Shown: positions 6,960-15,870 of the stretch, one piece after another
How the letters are laid out: every line of letters starts with the position of its first letter
Position numbering within the stretch: the stretch's first letter is position 1
Assembly: GCA_900538905.1 (NCBI GenBank)
Contig: UPZS01000032.1
Coordinates: 1-25,631 of the forward strand
Origin: an uncultured Sutterella sp.
GTDB lineage: Bacteria > Pseudomonadota > Gammaproteobacteria > Burkholderiales > Burkholderiaceae_F
DNA length: 25,631 nt
Direction of reading: 5' to 3'
Program-made: the position numbers and the translations under genes
The notes under the pieces: model-generated
Seen by the model: the letters and a program-made list of their open reading frames with translations, nothing else
What the model was told of the DNA's origin: nothing
Database searches by the model: none

Positions 6960-7784
6960 ATGCATTGTAATTGTGCAAAACAAAAGTCTTTTGCTTTCGC
7001 GTTGCGCGATGCTCAAAGTTGTCTTGAGGCGCACTGGGTGGATGAAACGGCCAGCACCAATGATGATGTCAAAGAATGGGTGAGAAATGCACAAAAAGAC
7101 GTACGTATCGCGTTGGTAGCGGATCGTCAATCGGCCGGGCGCGGAACACGGGGGCGCAGCTGGACGGCACCTGCCGCATCGGTTCTGTTAACCGTTTCTG
7201 TGCCGCTTTCTGTTTCGCAAGATTGTATATCGGGCCTGCCGTTGGTAGTGGGCGCGGCCTGCGCCGAATCGCTCTGGACAATCAACGACAACGTGCGGCT
7301 TAAGTGGCCCAACGATCTCTGGATCGGTAACGGAAAGGTCGCCGGTATTCTCTGTGAGCTTGTACGCAACCGAGCCTATCGATTGCATGCGGTTGTGGGG
7401 ATCGGCGTTAATATGTGCCTCGGCGATAAAGGTGTTCCGACAACGGACGTGCCGGCCATGGCTCTGCTGGCTCAGTTACCCGATGCGCGGCAACTTGAAG
7501 TGTTGCGTGTTCGGACGGCGGCTGGATTGGGGGCGTCTATCGAGCGCATTTGCAACCGCTATTCTCGGTCGATGGTAAAAGGACTTCAGGAGCGCTGGTC
7601 TCAGCTCGATGCCTTGGCAGACAAAACCGTGGAGCTGACGCTTCCTTCAGGGGAAATTCTTCAAGGGCGGACGGCGGGCATAAGTGATGGCGGTGAACTT
7701 TTGTTTATCGATGCATTGGGTCGCACGAGAATGTTTGCGGACGCACGCATTCGACCGCTTTTAACAAATCGAGAAAAACAGTGA
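6960..7784 (+). CDS. birA: Biotin--[acetyl-CoA-carboxylase] ligase (no DNA-binding domain)
   Basis: BirA activates biotin with ATP and attaches it to the biotin carboxyl carrier protein. Visible motifs are the biotinyl-AMP loop GRGTRGRSW (residues 60-68), KWPNDLW (115-121), and GKVAGILCE, followed by VVGIGVNM. A short SH3-like C-terminal domain ends the protein. The N-terminal winged-helix repressor domain of E. coli BirA is absent, so it is a ligase only. The start at 6960 is the first ATG; no strong ribosome binding site is visible, and the family core begins near residue 25 (HWVDETASTND). The stop overlaps the coaX start (GTGA). Confidence 0.93.
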   Translation: MHCNCAKQKSFAFALRDAQSCLEAHWVDETASTNDDVKEWVRNAQKDVRIALVADRQSAGRGTRGRSWTAPAASVLLTVSVPLSVSQDCISGLPLVVGAACAESLWTINDNVRLKWPNDLWIGNGKVAGILCELVRNRAYRLHAVVGIGVNMCLGDKGVPTTDVPAMALLAQLPDARQLEVLRVRTAAGLGASIERICNRYSRSMVKGLQERWSQLDALADKTVELTLPSGEILQGRTAGISDGGELLFIDALGRTRMFADARIRPLLTNREKQ

Positions 7785-8548
7785 CGGCTTTGCTTTTGGA
7801 TCTCGGCAACACGGCTCTCAAATGGGCGACTTCAGATAAGCCCGAAGAGCCTCACGCTTACGTGCATTGCGGCAACGATGTGGTGCCAGATGAACTGTTG
7901 CACAAATGGCTTAATTTAAAGCCTGAGCGCGTGGTCGGCTGCATGGTTTCGAGCGAGAAATTTGCTTTTAATATCACGCGTTTTTTCAATGCGCACGGCA
8001 TCAAGTGGGATTGGTTGCACTCTGAACGTATGTTCCAAGGCCGGGGTTTTTCTGTTGTCAACAAGTACGACAACTACGAGCAACTCGGTAGCGATCGCTG
8101 GCATGCCGTGATCGGTGCTGCTTCGCTTTATCCAAATCGACCGATTCTGGTCGTACACATCGGTACGGCCACCACGGCGGACGTGGTGATTCCCGAAGGC
8201 GAAAAGACGCAGGCTTTCATCGGCGGGCGCATTCTTCCTGGGCCATCCATGATGACCGAAGCACTTTTGACGAAAACACGCTGTCGACCGGGACGTATTG
8301 GTGTTCGTTCGGATTTTCCGACCAATACCGCCGACGCGATTACCACTGCCGTGCTCGAAGCGCATCTTGGTATCGTCGATCGCTCGCTCGCGAGTCTTCA
8401 CCGGAGAGGTTTTGACGATCCCTGTCTGCTTTTTGCCGGGGGCGCCGCCCCTCTTTTTGCCCCCTACATCATGCAGGAATACCCTCAGGCTGTGATCAAG
8501 CATAATCTGGTGCTGCGCGGCCTGGCCATGCGCGCTACGAATAGATAG
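7781..8548 (+). CDS. coaX: Type III pantothenate kinase
   Basis: CoaX phosphorylates pantothenate, the first step of coenzyme A synthesis. The protein is 255 residues with the ASKHA-fold motifs. The phosphate-binding strand is LLLDLGNTALKWA (residues 4-16). The catalytic GSDRW is at 103-107. VVHIGTATTADVV is the second phosphate motif, where betaproteobacterial members often lack the usual Asp. FIGGRILPGPSMM and AGGAAP follow. The GTG start overlaps the birA stop by four bases, giving translational coupling. Pairing birA with coaX is common in Burkholderiales (Bordetella Baf and relatives). Confidence 0.93.
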   Translation: MTALLLDLGNTALKWATSDKPEEPHAYVHCGNDVVPDELLHKWLNLKPERVVGCMVSSEKFAFNITRFFNAHGIKWDWLHSERMFQGRGFSVVNKYDNYEQLGSDRWHAVIGAASLYPNRPILVVHIGTATTADVVIPEGEKTQAFIGGRILPGPSMMTEALLTKTRCRPGRIGVRSDFPTNTADAITTAVLEAHLGIVDRSLASLHRRGFDDPCLLFAGGAAPLFAPYIMQEYPQAVIKHNLVLRGLAMRATNR

Positions 8549-8568
8549 GCAAATCGCGAGGAAAGACG

Positions 8569-9234
8569 GTGCGTTATTTCGTCAACTTTGTGCTACTCCT
8601 AGCCTTGTGTGCCTGCGGTTGGTTTTTATACGACCAATCGCGGCAGCCGACGGTTGACCTTGTGGCGGAAACCAAACTAAAGGTTGATGTACCCGAATTG
8701 GTACTCGCAACGATCGAAGCCAGAAAAAATGATGAAAACGCCCGTATTTCCGGTACCCCTATTGAAGCGGATTGTTTTGTTTGGGGACCTTTCGATGGGC
8801 GTCAGCTGACGTCGGTTCAATCCACGCTCAAAAACCGCGGTTTACTGCACAAGGCTGAAATCTCGGATCGTTTTTTGCCGGATCGATGGATCGTTTATCT
8901 GGGCCCTTACAGCAACGACATTGCCGTTCGAGCTTTTGTTAAGCAGTTCCGTCAGCAAGGCTACAAGAATGTTCGCCCGATTTTGAGCGGTGCTTTGTCC
9001 TACGGGGTAGAGATCGAAACATTTGAGACTCAGGAGCTTGCTCAAGCCTGGATCAATGGCAAAAAAGCGCCGGATGTAAAGGGGTTGCGTGTCACCAATC
9101 GCTTAGGGGAACCGTCCGATAAGGTTGATCTGGTATTCCGAGACCTGACCGAAGAACAGCGTCAGTCGCTATTTGCTATCTGGCCCCGGTGGCAAGGAAC
9201 GGAAATCCAAAACTGCAGTTTTTATCAAAAATAA
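8569..9234 (+). CDS. Membrane-anchored SPOR-like domain protein
   Basis: The 221-residue protein has one N-terminal membrane segment (about residues 4-22; a cysteine at residue 16 is not in a good lipobox). A SPOR-like fold follows (about 68-150) with CFVWGPFDGRQLTSV and RWIVYLGPYSNDIAVRAFVKQFRQQGYKNVRPI. SPOR domains bind denuded septal peptidoglycan. It is the third gene after birA-coaX, 20 bases downstream, with a good GAGGAAAG ribosome binding site before a GTG start. The role in the cell is unknown. The assignment to SPOR is by pattern only and the sequence is divergent. Confidence 0.75.
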   Translation: MRYFVNFVLLLALCACGWFLYDQSRQPTVDLVAETKLKVDVPELVLATIEARKNDENARISGTPIEADCFVWGPFDGRQLTSVQSTLKNRGLLHKAEISDRFLPDRWIVYLGPYSNDIAVRAFVKQFRQQGYKNVRPILSGALSYGVEIETFETQELAQAWINGKKAPDVKGLRVTNRLGEPSDKVDLVFRDLTEEQRQSLFAIWPRWQGTEIQNCSFYQK

Positions 9235-9236
9235 AA

Positions 9237-9275
9237 GCGGTTCGAAACGAAGCTTCGAACCGCCGAATCATTTTT
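9237..9275. terminator. Bidirectional terminator
   Basis: GCGGTTCGAA (9237-9246) pairs perfectly with TTCGAACCGC (9254-9263). Upstream A runs provide a U tract for the minus-strand transcript. A T run at 9271-9275 lies a few bases after the stem on the plus strand. It sits between the convergent SPOR-like and HIT genes, directly after the SPOR-like stop codon. Confidence 0.8.
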
Positions 9276-9720
9276 ATTCCGGACTAATTTTTTCAAGCGA
9301 CATCAGCAAAGACGGAAGCTTTTCAAGCATGGTCTTTGCTCTGGCGCGGCGCTCTTCGAGTACCTCTTGAGAACAGGTACGGCGGCGCGGTGACCAGATG
9401 GAGTCCGGGAAGAAAGCATCGTCCTTGTAGCGGGCGATTACGTGCCAGTGTACGTGCGGCACCATATTGCCGAGACTGGCCAAATTAATCTTGTCCGGAT
9501 GCATGGTCTCGAGCATGCACAGTTCGCACAGGCGAACGGCTTTTCTCACCATTGCGGATTCTTCCGGGGTCAGATCCACCATTTCAGCGGCATGACGCTT
9601 AACGATCACGCGCACGAATCCGGGCAGATCGTCGTCGGATGCGTCAATGACGCGAACGAGCTTGCCGCGCCAAATCACACGTTCGTCAACGGGATTACAA
9701 AGAGGACAGTCATTTGTCAT
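9274..9720 (-). CDS. HIT-family nucleotide-binding protein
   Basis: The 148-residue protein carries the histidine-triad signature PHVHWHVIARY near residues 91-101, which forms the nucleotidyl-binding or hydrolase site. An N-terminal CPLC pair resembles that of other bacterial HIT proteins with a zinc site. The C-terminal part is helical and charged. HIT proteins hydrolyse nucleoside phosphoramidates or dinucleotides; the substrate here is unknown. It lies 100 bases downstream of the large FAD oxidoreductase on the same strand and may be co-transcribed. Confidence 0.88.
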   Translation of the reverse strand: MTNDCPLCNPVDERVIWRGKLVRVIDASDDDLPGFVRVIVKRHAAEMVDLTPEESAMVRKAVRLCELCMLETMHPDKINLASLGNMVPHVHWHVIARYKDDAFFPDSIWSPRRRTCSQEVLEERRARAKTMLEKLPSLLMSLEKISPE

Positions 9721-9730
9721 AGTATCGAGT

Positions 9731-9750
9731 CGGGCTCCGCAAGGAGCCCG
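9731..9750. other. Perfect hairpin between oxidoreductase and HIT genes
   Basis: CGGGCTCC (9731-9738) pairs with GGAGCCCG (9743-9750) around a GCAA tetraloop. There is no T tract on either side, so it is not a convincing terminator. In minus-strand RNA it lies about 10 bases upstream of the HIT start and could influence RNA stability or translation. Confidence 0.45.
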
Positions 9751-9820
9751 CAGAGATAAAGGGAGGCAATTTTACCTGACTAACGCCAGAAGGCCGCCTT
9801 CGTGAATCGGTTGGAGGATA

Positions 9821-12800
9821 TCAAACGAGAACGCGTTCGATGCCTTCGGCAGTGACTTGCGTCACGAAACGAGACAGCCAATGCTTGCCGAGCTTGAGTT
9901 GAGCCAATTCAACCGCCAGGAACTCGGCTTGAGTGCCGGTGGAATCCGAATAACGACTGATGCCCTGCAAACAACCCGGGCACGTCGTAAGGATCTTAAC
10001 GGCACTGCGGTCGCGTTGTGCACACAGCACATTTTTCACCTTGAGGATGTTTTCCTCCTTTTTGAAGCGTACCTGGGTGGCGATGTCAGGGCGTGCGACG
10101 GCAAAGGTGCCGGATTCTCCGCAACAGGTATCGGTCTGCAGCACTGTACTGCCGTCAGCGGGATGCAGAATGGCGTTGACCGCTTTGACCGGAACGGGCG
10201 CGGCAAACGGTGTGTGGCACGGATCGTGGTACATGTAGCGAACGTTGTCTTCGCCGGTAACGGTCATGCCTTTTTCGAGAAGGTATTCGTGCACGTCCAT
10301 CAAGCGGCAGCCCGGAAAAATCTCTTCGAAGTGATAGTCCTTGAGCTGCTTAAGGCATGTACCGCAGGAGATGAGGACGGTTTTGATGTCTAAATAATTG
10401 AGCGTATTGGCCAGGCGGTGAAAAAGCACGCGGTTGGCCGTGACGATGGCGTCGGCTTTGGTGAGTTCACCCGCGCCGCGCTGCGGATATCCGCAGCACA
10501 TAAATTTGGGAGGCAACACTGTTTGTACACCGGCTTCGTACAGAAGCGCCAATACGGCCAAGGACACTTCGGGGTAGAGACGTTCATTGCCGCAGCCCGG
10601 AAAGTAGAAGACGGCTTCGGCGTCCTTTGCCTGAGGTTTGCGGATGATGGGAGCAACGGCCGAATCGGTGATGCCCAGTACGGCGCGCATGGTTTGTTTC
10701 ATGCGCGGCGACGGAAGCTTGCGGTTGACGAGCGTAACCGTCTGCTCGACGATACCGGGTCTGCCGATTGTGTGCGTCGGATGACTCAGTTGCGAACGTG
10801 CTGCGGCAGCAAATATGTCGTGCGCCATGCGTTCGGCCTTGAAACCGACGTTGACAAGTCCCTTGCGAGCCCACTCTACCGTTCGGGGGTTGCTGAATTC
10901 CAGAAACTTCATGCCGGCACGCTTGGCCATCGGCATGGAAGCCTTGCCCGAGCGCTCCAACAAGGCGCGCAGCAAAATCGTCACCTCGCCGAAATTGATC
11001 TTAACGGGGCAGGGTGTGCGGCACTTCATGCACAGCGTACAGTGGTCTGCCAAATCCTCGAGCGCTTCTAGATGCAGGTCAGACAAGCCGCGGCGCGTCT
11101 GGCTTTCGTAGAGAATCGCTTCGATCAGCAGACTGGTGGCAATGATTTTGTTGCGCGGCGAGAAAAGAAGACTCGCGCGCGGTACGTGCGTCGTACACTT
11201 TGATTTGCATTTGCCGCAGCGCAGGCAGTTCTTAATGGCGTCGCTGATCTCTTTGACTTGAGTTTGTTGCATGATGAGCGACTCGGCACCGAGCAGATTA
11301 AAACTCGGTGTGTAGAGCATTCGCAGATCAATGTCTTTGGACAATTTGCCGCGGTTAAAGTGCCGCTGCGGGTCCATTTGATGCACGTACTCGGTATAGA
11401 GTTCCAGTTTTTCGGCGTCTAAAAATTCGATCTTGGTGAGTCCGATGCCGTGCTCTCCGCTGATGACGCCGCCCAAGGATTTGGCCAGAGCCATAACGCG
11501 ATGAACGGCTTCAACGCCCTTTTGCATCATGCGCTGGTTGTCGGAGTTAAGCGGCACGTTGGTGTGTACGTTACCGTCGCCGGCGTGCATATGCAAAGCG
11601 ATGAAAACGCGGCCTCGCAGAACGCGGGCATGAATGACGTCAATTTCGCTACGAACTTTTTCAAAAGCGTCGCCCGGAAAAATCTTAAAGAGCTCGGCAC
11701 GCACCTCCTTTTTCCAGGACACGCGCACCGTTCGGTCGTAGATAAGATCAAAGACCGTTTTGTTGCGATATTTGCGAAGGACGGCTGCCGGCAACGTAAT
11801 GCCCAAATTGATCAGTGTTTCGGCGTTTTCACTGACCTTGGCGTCAAAATGGTGACGCAAAAAGCTCCAGCGCGAACGTACGGCTTCAATGAGCTTGAGG
11901 GCCTGGGGAACGGTCGCATCCAAAAGCAGCTCTTTGGGAACGCCGGCGGTAAGTGTCGGCTTTCCAAGCGAAATGTAACCGCGCAGATAGCCTTCGAGTG
12001 CATCAAGCATTTCGAGCTTGTTGTCAATCGAGCACTCGATGTTGAACGTTTCACAGCCGAGCGTGTATTCACCGATTTTGTCGAGCGGAATCACCACGTC
12101 TTCGTTGAGCTTGAAGGCGTTGGTGTGCGCACTGATGGCTGCTGTTTTGCTGCGTTCATGCCAGAAGGCAAAGCGCGCCTCAGGCGTCTTGGCGATAAAA
12201 CCTTCGCCGTTGACTTTGGTGCAAAGGTCAATCACTCGACCGACGGCTTCTTCAAGCGCGGTTTTGTCGTTGCCGACGATGTCGCCCACGATCACCATCT
12301 TGGGATAATCGCCACGTTTGCTCTTGACCGGATAGTTGACTGCCTTCAGGTAGCGGTCGTCGAGATGTTCGAGTCCGGCAAGCATGCAGCCCTTGTAGCC
12401 ATTGCCGAGGAGATTGGAAATTTCCAGAATGGCTTTACCGGCCAGCGTTGCCGCGCCGAAGAACTCCAGGCAGACCGTGTAGGTCAAAGGCGGCATTTTG
12501 TGCAGAATCCAGCGCGCCGAGGTGATGATGCCGTCGGTGCCTTCTTTTTGAACCGCAGGCAGGCCGCCTAGGAATTTGTTGGTGACGTCTTTGCCGAGAC
12601 CTTTGCGGCGGTAAATGCTGCCGGGCGTGACGAGTTCGCGGGTGCTCAGCACGCGAGCTTTTTCGGGGTCGGCCGTGCGGCCGTCCTTGACGGTGATGCG
12701 CCAGCGGATGTCGGCTTCGGGCGAAATTTTGCTGCAGGTGTGTTCGAGTCGCTCGACTTCCATCCAGTTGCCGTCGGCCGTAACCATGCGGTAACTGGCG

Positions 12801-13747
12801 ATGTTGTCAACGGCTGTGCCCCAGAGCACCGCCTTTTTGCCGCCGGAATTTTCGGCGATATTGCCGCCGACGGTGGAGCTGTCTGCACTGGCCGGGTCTA
12901 CGGAGAAAATGTAATCGTCAAGCGCGGCGGCTTCTGTTACGCGCCGAGTCACCGCGCCGCTGCCCGTGTCGATCACGGGCACAAGTCCCAGGTTGCATTC
13001 GGGCAGGTGAACCTGATGTGCACGGCTGATCGAATCGAGCTTTTCTGTATTGATCACCGCACTCATCTCAGTCATCGGCACGGCACCTCCTGTGTATCCG
13101 GTGCCGCCGCCGCGCGGAATGATCACCAGGCCGAGCTGAATGCAGGTGCGTACCAGCGATGGAATTTCTCTTTCGCTGTCGGGGGTGATCACCACAAACG
13201 GATATTCGATACGCAAGTCCGTGGCGTCGGTGACATGCGCGGCACGCATGAACGGGTCAAAGCGAATGTTGTCGGCCGCCGTGCAGTTTTTGAGCGCGCG
13301 TTTGAAACGAGCGCGGAGCGCTTTGGTACGTTCGAAGCTTGATTCAAATTTGCGCACTGCTTTGTAGGCGGCTGCCATTAGCTTTTGTACCTTGACGTCG
13401 CGTTCGGCAGCGGCCGGATTGCGGCGTTTGTCCATTTCTCGTAGACGGTGTTCCAGAGCTTCGATGAGTAGCTTGCGACGGGAGGGGTTTTTTAGGAGAT
13501 CTTCCTGCAGATACGGATTACGGTTGACGACCCAGATGTCGCCTAACACCTCAAAAAGCATACGGGCGCTGCGCCCAGTGCGACGTTCATTGCGCAGTTC
13601 GTCGAGAATGCTGGCGGCTTCCTTACCGAGCAGGCGCCAGACGATTTCTCGGTCGGAAAACGAGGTGTAGTTGTACGGAATTTCGCGGATGCGCTTGGCG
13701 GCGTCGGCAGTGACGTCGACGTTTGCTGCGCTGTTTTCGTTTTGCAT
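9821..13747 (-). CDS. DUF3683-type FAD-linked oxidoreductase fused to Fe-S/CCG domains
   Basis: The 1308-residue protein combines parts found as separate GlcD- and GlcF-like subunits elsewhere. Residues 1-170 form the N-terminal DUF3683-type region. A FAD-binding PCMH domain follows, with PRGGGTGYTGG near 211-221 and GGNIAENSGGKKA downstream. The FAD-oxidase C-terminal domain contains HMHAGDGNVH and GEHGIGL. Two 4Fe-4S motifs follow, CLRCGKCKSKC (near 840) and CTLCMKCRTPCP (near 900). Two CCG (cysteine-rich) domains end the chain, with PGCGNER/CCGYPQ (near 1045) and HDPCH/CCGESG (near 1175-1207). By family it oxidises a 2-hydroxy acid such as D-lactate or glycolate and passes electrons to quinones; the substrate is not evident. 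The ATG at 13747 is chosen over an upstream frame reaching 13819. It is divergent from ilvA. Confidence 0.88.
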   Translation of the reverse strand: MQNENSAANVDVTADAAKRIREIPYNYTSFSDREIVWRLLGKEAASILDELRNERRTGRSARMLFEVLGDIWVVNRNPYLQEDLLKNPSRRKLLIEALEHRLREMDKRRNPAAAERDVKVQKLMAAAYKAVRKFESSFERTKALRARFKRALKNCTAADNIRFDPFMRAAHVTDATDLRIEYPFVVITPDSEREIPSLVRTCIQLGLVIIPRGGGTGYTGGAVPMTEMSAVINTEKLDSISRAHQVHLPECNLGLVPVIDTGSGAVTRRVTEAAALDDYIFSVDPASADSSTVGGNIAENSGGKKAVLWGTAVDNIASYRMVTADGNWMEVERLEHTCSKISPEADIRWRITVKDGRTADPEKARVLSTRELVTPGSIYRRKGLGKDVTNKFLGGLPAVQKEGTDGIITSARWILHKMPPLTYTVCLEFFGAATLAGKAILEISNLLGNGYKGCMLAGLEHLDDRYLKAVNYPVKSKRGDYPKMVIVGDIVGNDKTALEEAVGRVIDLCTKVNGEGFIAKTPEARFAFWHERSKTAAISAHTNAFKLNEDVVIPLDKIGEYTLGCETFNIECSIDNKLEMLDALEGYLRGYISLGKPTLTAGVPKELLLDATVPQALKLIEAVRSRWSFLRHHFDAKVSENAETLINLGITLPAAVLRKYRNKTVFDLIYDRTVRVSWKKEVRAELFKIFPGDAFEKVRSEIDVIHARVLRGRVFIALHMHAGDGNVHTNVPLNSDNQRMMQKGVEAVHRVMALAKSLGGVISGEHGIGLTKIEFLDAEKLELYTEYVHQMDPQRHFNRGKLSKDIDLRMLYTPSFNLLGAESLIMQQTQVKEISDAIKNCLRCGKCKSKCTTHVPRASLLFSPRNKIIATSLLIEAILYESQTRRGLSDLHLEALEDLADHCTLCMKCRTPCPVKINFGEVTILLRALLERSGKASMPMAKRAGMKFLEFSNPRTVEWARKGLVNVGFKAERMAHDIFAAAARSQLSHPTHTIGRPGIVEQTVTLVNRKLPSPRMKQTMRAVLGITDSAVAPIIRKPQAKDAEAVFYFPGCGNERLYPEVSLAVLALLYEAGVQTVLPPKFMCCGYPQRGAGELTKADAIVTANRVLFHRLANTLNYLDIKTVLISCGTCLKQLKDYHFEEIFPGCRLMDVHEYLLEKGMTVTGEDNVRYMYHDPCHTPFAAPVPVKAVNAILHPADGSTVLQTDTCCGESGTFAVARPDIATQVRFKKEENILKVKNVLCAQRDRSAVKILTTCPGCLQGISRYSDSTGTQAEFLAVELAQLKLGKHWLSRFVTQVTAEGIERVLV

Positions 13748-14033
13748 GAGGCTGTTCTCGGGGAGCTCTTGGCAGGCGGCCGGAATTATCCCGGGGTACG
13801 GCCGTCTGACAAAGGGCACAGAAAAAAGATAACGAATCCTCCCATTGTATAGGGCCGATATCGATTGCTCGATAAAGAAGAGTGATTAGGTAACGAAACA
13901 AACGGTTGCGGAAAAAGCAGTGGTTTCGAGCAAAAAGCTGAACGGTGCGGTGCGGCAAAAAAAGAAAAACAGTCGTATATTGAAGGACGCTTTGTCAGAA
14001 GCGCATAAGAATAAACGAAAAACAGGGATAGGC

Positions 14034-15575
14034 ATGACACAGACTGAATTGGATCGCCAAGATTATTTGCGCAAAATCCTCACGGCTCGCGTCTACGATG
14101 TGGCACGCGAAACGCCGCTTGACGAAGCCAAACGGCTTTCATTGAGAATCGGTAACAAAGTACTTTTAAAGCGCGAGGACACCCAGCCGGTGTTCTCCTT
14201 CAAACTTCGCGGCGCCTTCAACAAGATGGTGCATTTGAGTGCCGAAGAGCGCGCCCGCGGCGTGATTTGTGCCTCCGCCGGCAATCATGCGCAGGGGGTG
14301 GCTTTGGCGGCGCGGCGATTGGGGTGCCGCGCGGTGATCGTGATGCCAGTGACGGCGCCAGCGCTCAAAGTGGAGGCCGTTCGAAATCTGGGCGGAGAAG
14401 TGGTGCTTGTGGGTGAGAGTTTTTCGGATGCGGCCGCTCATGCTGTCAAGATGCAGGCCGAAGAGGGGCTCACCTTCGTGCATCCGTTCGATGATCCGTA
14501 CGTGATTGCGGGCCAGGGAACGATCGGTATGGAAATCCTGCGCCAGTACCAACCTTCCGACGGAACGCGTCCTGATGCGATTTTCGTGCAGATCGGAGGC
14601 GGCGGCCTTGCGGCCGGCGTGGCGACCTACATCAAGGCCATTTATCCGGAAATCAAGGTGTTTGGCGTGGAAACGGTCGATTCTGACGCCATGAAGCGTT
14701 CGTTTGATGCCGGTGAGAATGTTGCCCTTGACGACGTGGGACTCTTTAGTGACGGTACGGCTGTCAAACGCGTGGGCGATGAAACGCTGCGTCTTTGTCG
14801 TGAAAATCTCGATGGTATCGTACTGGTTGACAGCGACGAGATTTGTGCGGCCATAAAGGATGTTTTTGAAGACACGCGCTCAATTGTGGAGCCTTCGGGA
14901 GCGTTGTCGCTTGCAGGCCTAAAGGCCTGGGCACGCAAAGAAGGTGTGACGAACAAGACTTTGGTGGCAATCACGTCCGGCGCCAACATGAATTTCGATC
15001 GTTTGCGTTTTGTGTGCGAGCGCGCCGAATTCGGCGAAGACCGAGAAGCTGTGTTTGCCGTGACGATTCCCGAAGAGCGCGGTTCCTTCCGCCGCTTGTG
15101 CGGTTTGCTCGGCAACCGAGCTGTGACGGAATTCAACTACCGCATGAGTGACAACACGGACGCCTACATTTTCGTGGGTGTGCAGACCACCAATGCCAAC
15201 GATGTGGAAGAAATCGAAAAGGCGCTCAAAACCGAAGGATTCCCGGCGCTTAATCTCTCGCATGACGAACTGGCCAAACTGCATTTGCGCCACATGGTGG
15301 GAGGGCACAGCAAACTGGCTGTCAACGAAAAGCTCTATCGCTTTGAATTTCCAGAACGTCCGGGTGCGTTGATGAAGTTCCTGACCTCTCTGGCTCCTCA
15401 ATGGAACATTTCCTTGTTCCACTATCGCAATAACGGTGCTGACTTCGGGCGCGTTTTTGCCGGTATCCAGGTTCCACCGCAAGACAACGAACTTTTTGAG
15501 CAGTTTTTAAAGACGCTCGGCTATCGCTATTGGGACGAAACAGACAATCCAGCCTGTCGCTTCTTCTTGAGCTGA
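14034..15575 (+). CDS. ilvA: Threonine ammonia-lyase, biosynthetic type
   Basis: IlvA deaminates threonine to 2-oxobutanoate, the first step to isoleucine. The 513-residue length equals the long biosynthetic form. The PLP lysine lies in FSFKLRGAFNKM (about residues 51-62). SAGNHAQGVA binds the phosphate region, and the glycine-rich loop GGGGLAAG is the PLP phosphate cup. SGANMNFDRLRF ends the catalytic domain. Two ACT-like regulatory domains follow (about 335-410 and 430-505), with EERGSFRRLCGLLGNR and FPERPGALMKFL, where isoleucine normally inhibits. An open frame extends upstream to 13920, but the ATG at 14034 with CAGGGATAGG upstream fits the family start. The 286 bases shared with the divergent oxidoreductase must carry its promoter; none is clear by eye. 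Confidence 0.95.
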   Translation: MTQTELDRQDYLRKILTARVYDVARETPLDEAKRLSLRIGNKVLLKREDTQPVFSFKLRGAFNKMVHLSAEERARGVICASAGNHAQGVALAARRLGCRAVIVMPVTAPALKVEAVRNLGGEVVLVGESFSDAAAHAVKMQAEEGLTFVHPFDDPYVIAGQGTIGMEILRQYQPSDGTRPDAIFVQIGGGGLAAGVATYIKAIYPEIKVFGVETVDSDAMKRSFDAGENVALDDVGLFSDGTAVKRVGDETLRLCRENLDGIVLVDSDEICAAIKDVFEDTRSIVEPSGALSLAGLKAWARKEGVTNKTLVAITSGANMNFDRLRFVCERAEFGEDREAVFAVTIPEERGSFRRLCGLLGNRAVTEFNYRMSDNTDAYIFVGVQTTNANDVEEIEKALKTEGFPALNLSHDELAKLHLRHMVGGHSKLAVNEKLYRFEFPERPGALMKFLTSLAPQWNISLFHYRNNGADFGRVFAGIQVPPQDNELFEQFLKTLGYRYWDETDNPACRFFLS

Positions 15576-15602
15576 TCGGCGTAAATCGACATCGAGAGTA
15601 TG

Positions 15603-15626
15603 CGGGACGCACAAGCGTCCCGTTTC
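15603..15626 (+). terminator. Rho-independent terminator after ilvA
   Basis: CGGGACGC (15603-15610) and GCGTCCCG (15615-15622) form a perfect 8-bp stem with an ACAA loop, followed by only three T residues. It lies 28 bases after the ilvA stop and just before the 3' end of the convergent small ORF, so it may serve both. Confidence 0.7.
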
Positions 15627-15870
15627 AGTTGGATCCTACTCGAATGAGATGCGTTGATTCGCAGTCGCGATCGACAAGACGGTAGACGCCGCCTTCGTCT
15701 TCCACCAGGTCGTAATACCACTTGACGTTTCCCTTCATGTCCTCCAGGCGCACCATGACAGGAAGGTCAAGTTCGTCAAGATTGCTGTTGATGAAACTTT
15801 CCGCCTCAAAGGGCGTAGCAAACGATAATGACCTCAGGTACCCGATCAAGCGTAGTACCCATTCGTACAA
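15625..15870 (-). CDS. Small hypothetical protein, possibly missing its 5' end
   Basis: An 81-codon frame on the minus strand opens at a TTG (15870) with no convincing ribosome binding site. An in-frame stop lies just upstream at 15886-15888. The acidic C-terminal part (LDLPVMVRLEDMKGNVKWYY through DEGGVYRLVDRD) looks like a real small folded protein with alternating strands. The first 15 or so codons look less convincing. I do not recognise a family. Its abrupt 5' end beside a region with an IS element suggests the true start may have been lost. It could also begin at an internal start. It is convergent with ilvA. Confidence 0.45.
   Translation of the reverse strand: MYEWVLRLIGYLRSLSFATPFEAESFINSNLDELDLPVMVRLEDMKGNVKWYYDLVEDEGGVYRLVDRDCESTHLIRVGSN

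Noticed and set aside
8152..8193. CoaX has His instead of Asp in the second phosphate motif (VVHIGTATTAD)
   Set aside because: Betaproteobacterial CoaX/Baf proteins vary at this place, and the catalytic GSDRW is intact, so it is unlikely to be a defect.
9731..9750. Perfect hairpin as a terminator of the large oxidoreductase gene
   Set aside because: No T tract follows on the minus strand, so it was listed only as a hairpin.
11450..12571. 373-codon open frame on the plus strand, antisense to the FAD oxidoreductase
   Set aside because: The minus-strand protein has clear conserved domains over this stretch. The plus-strand translation has no recognisable motif and is explained by codon bias on the other strand.
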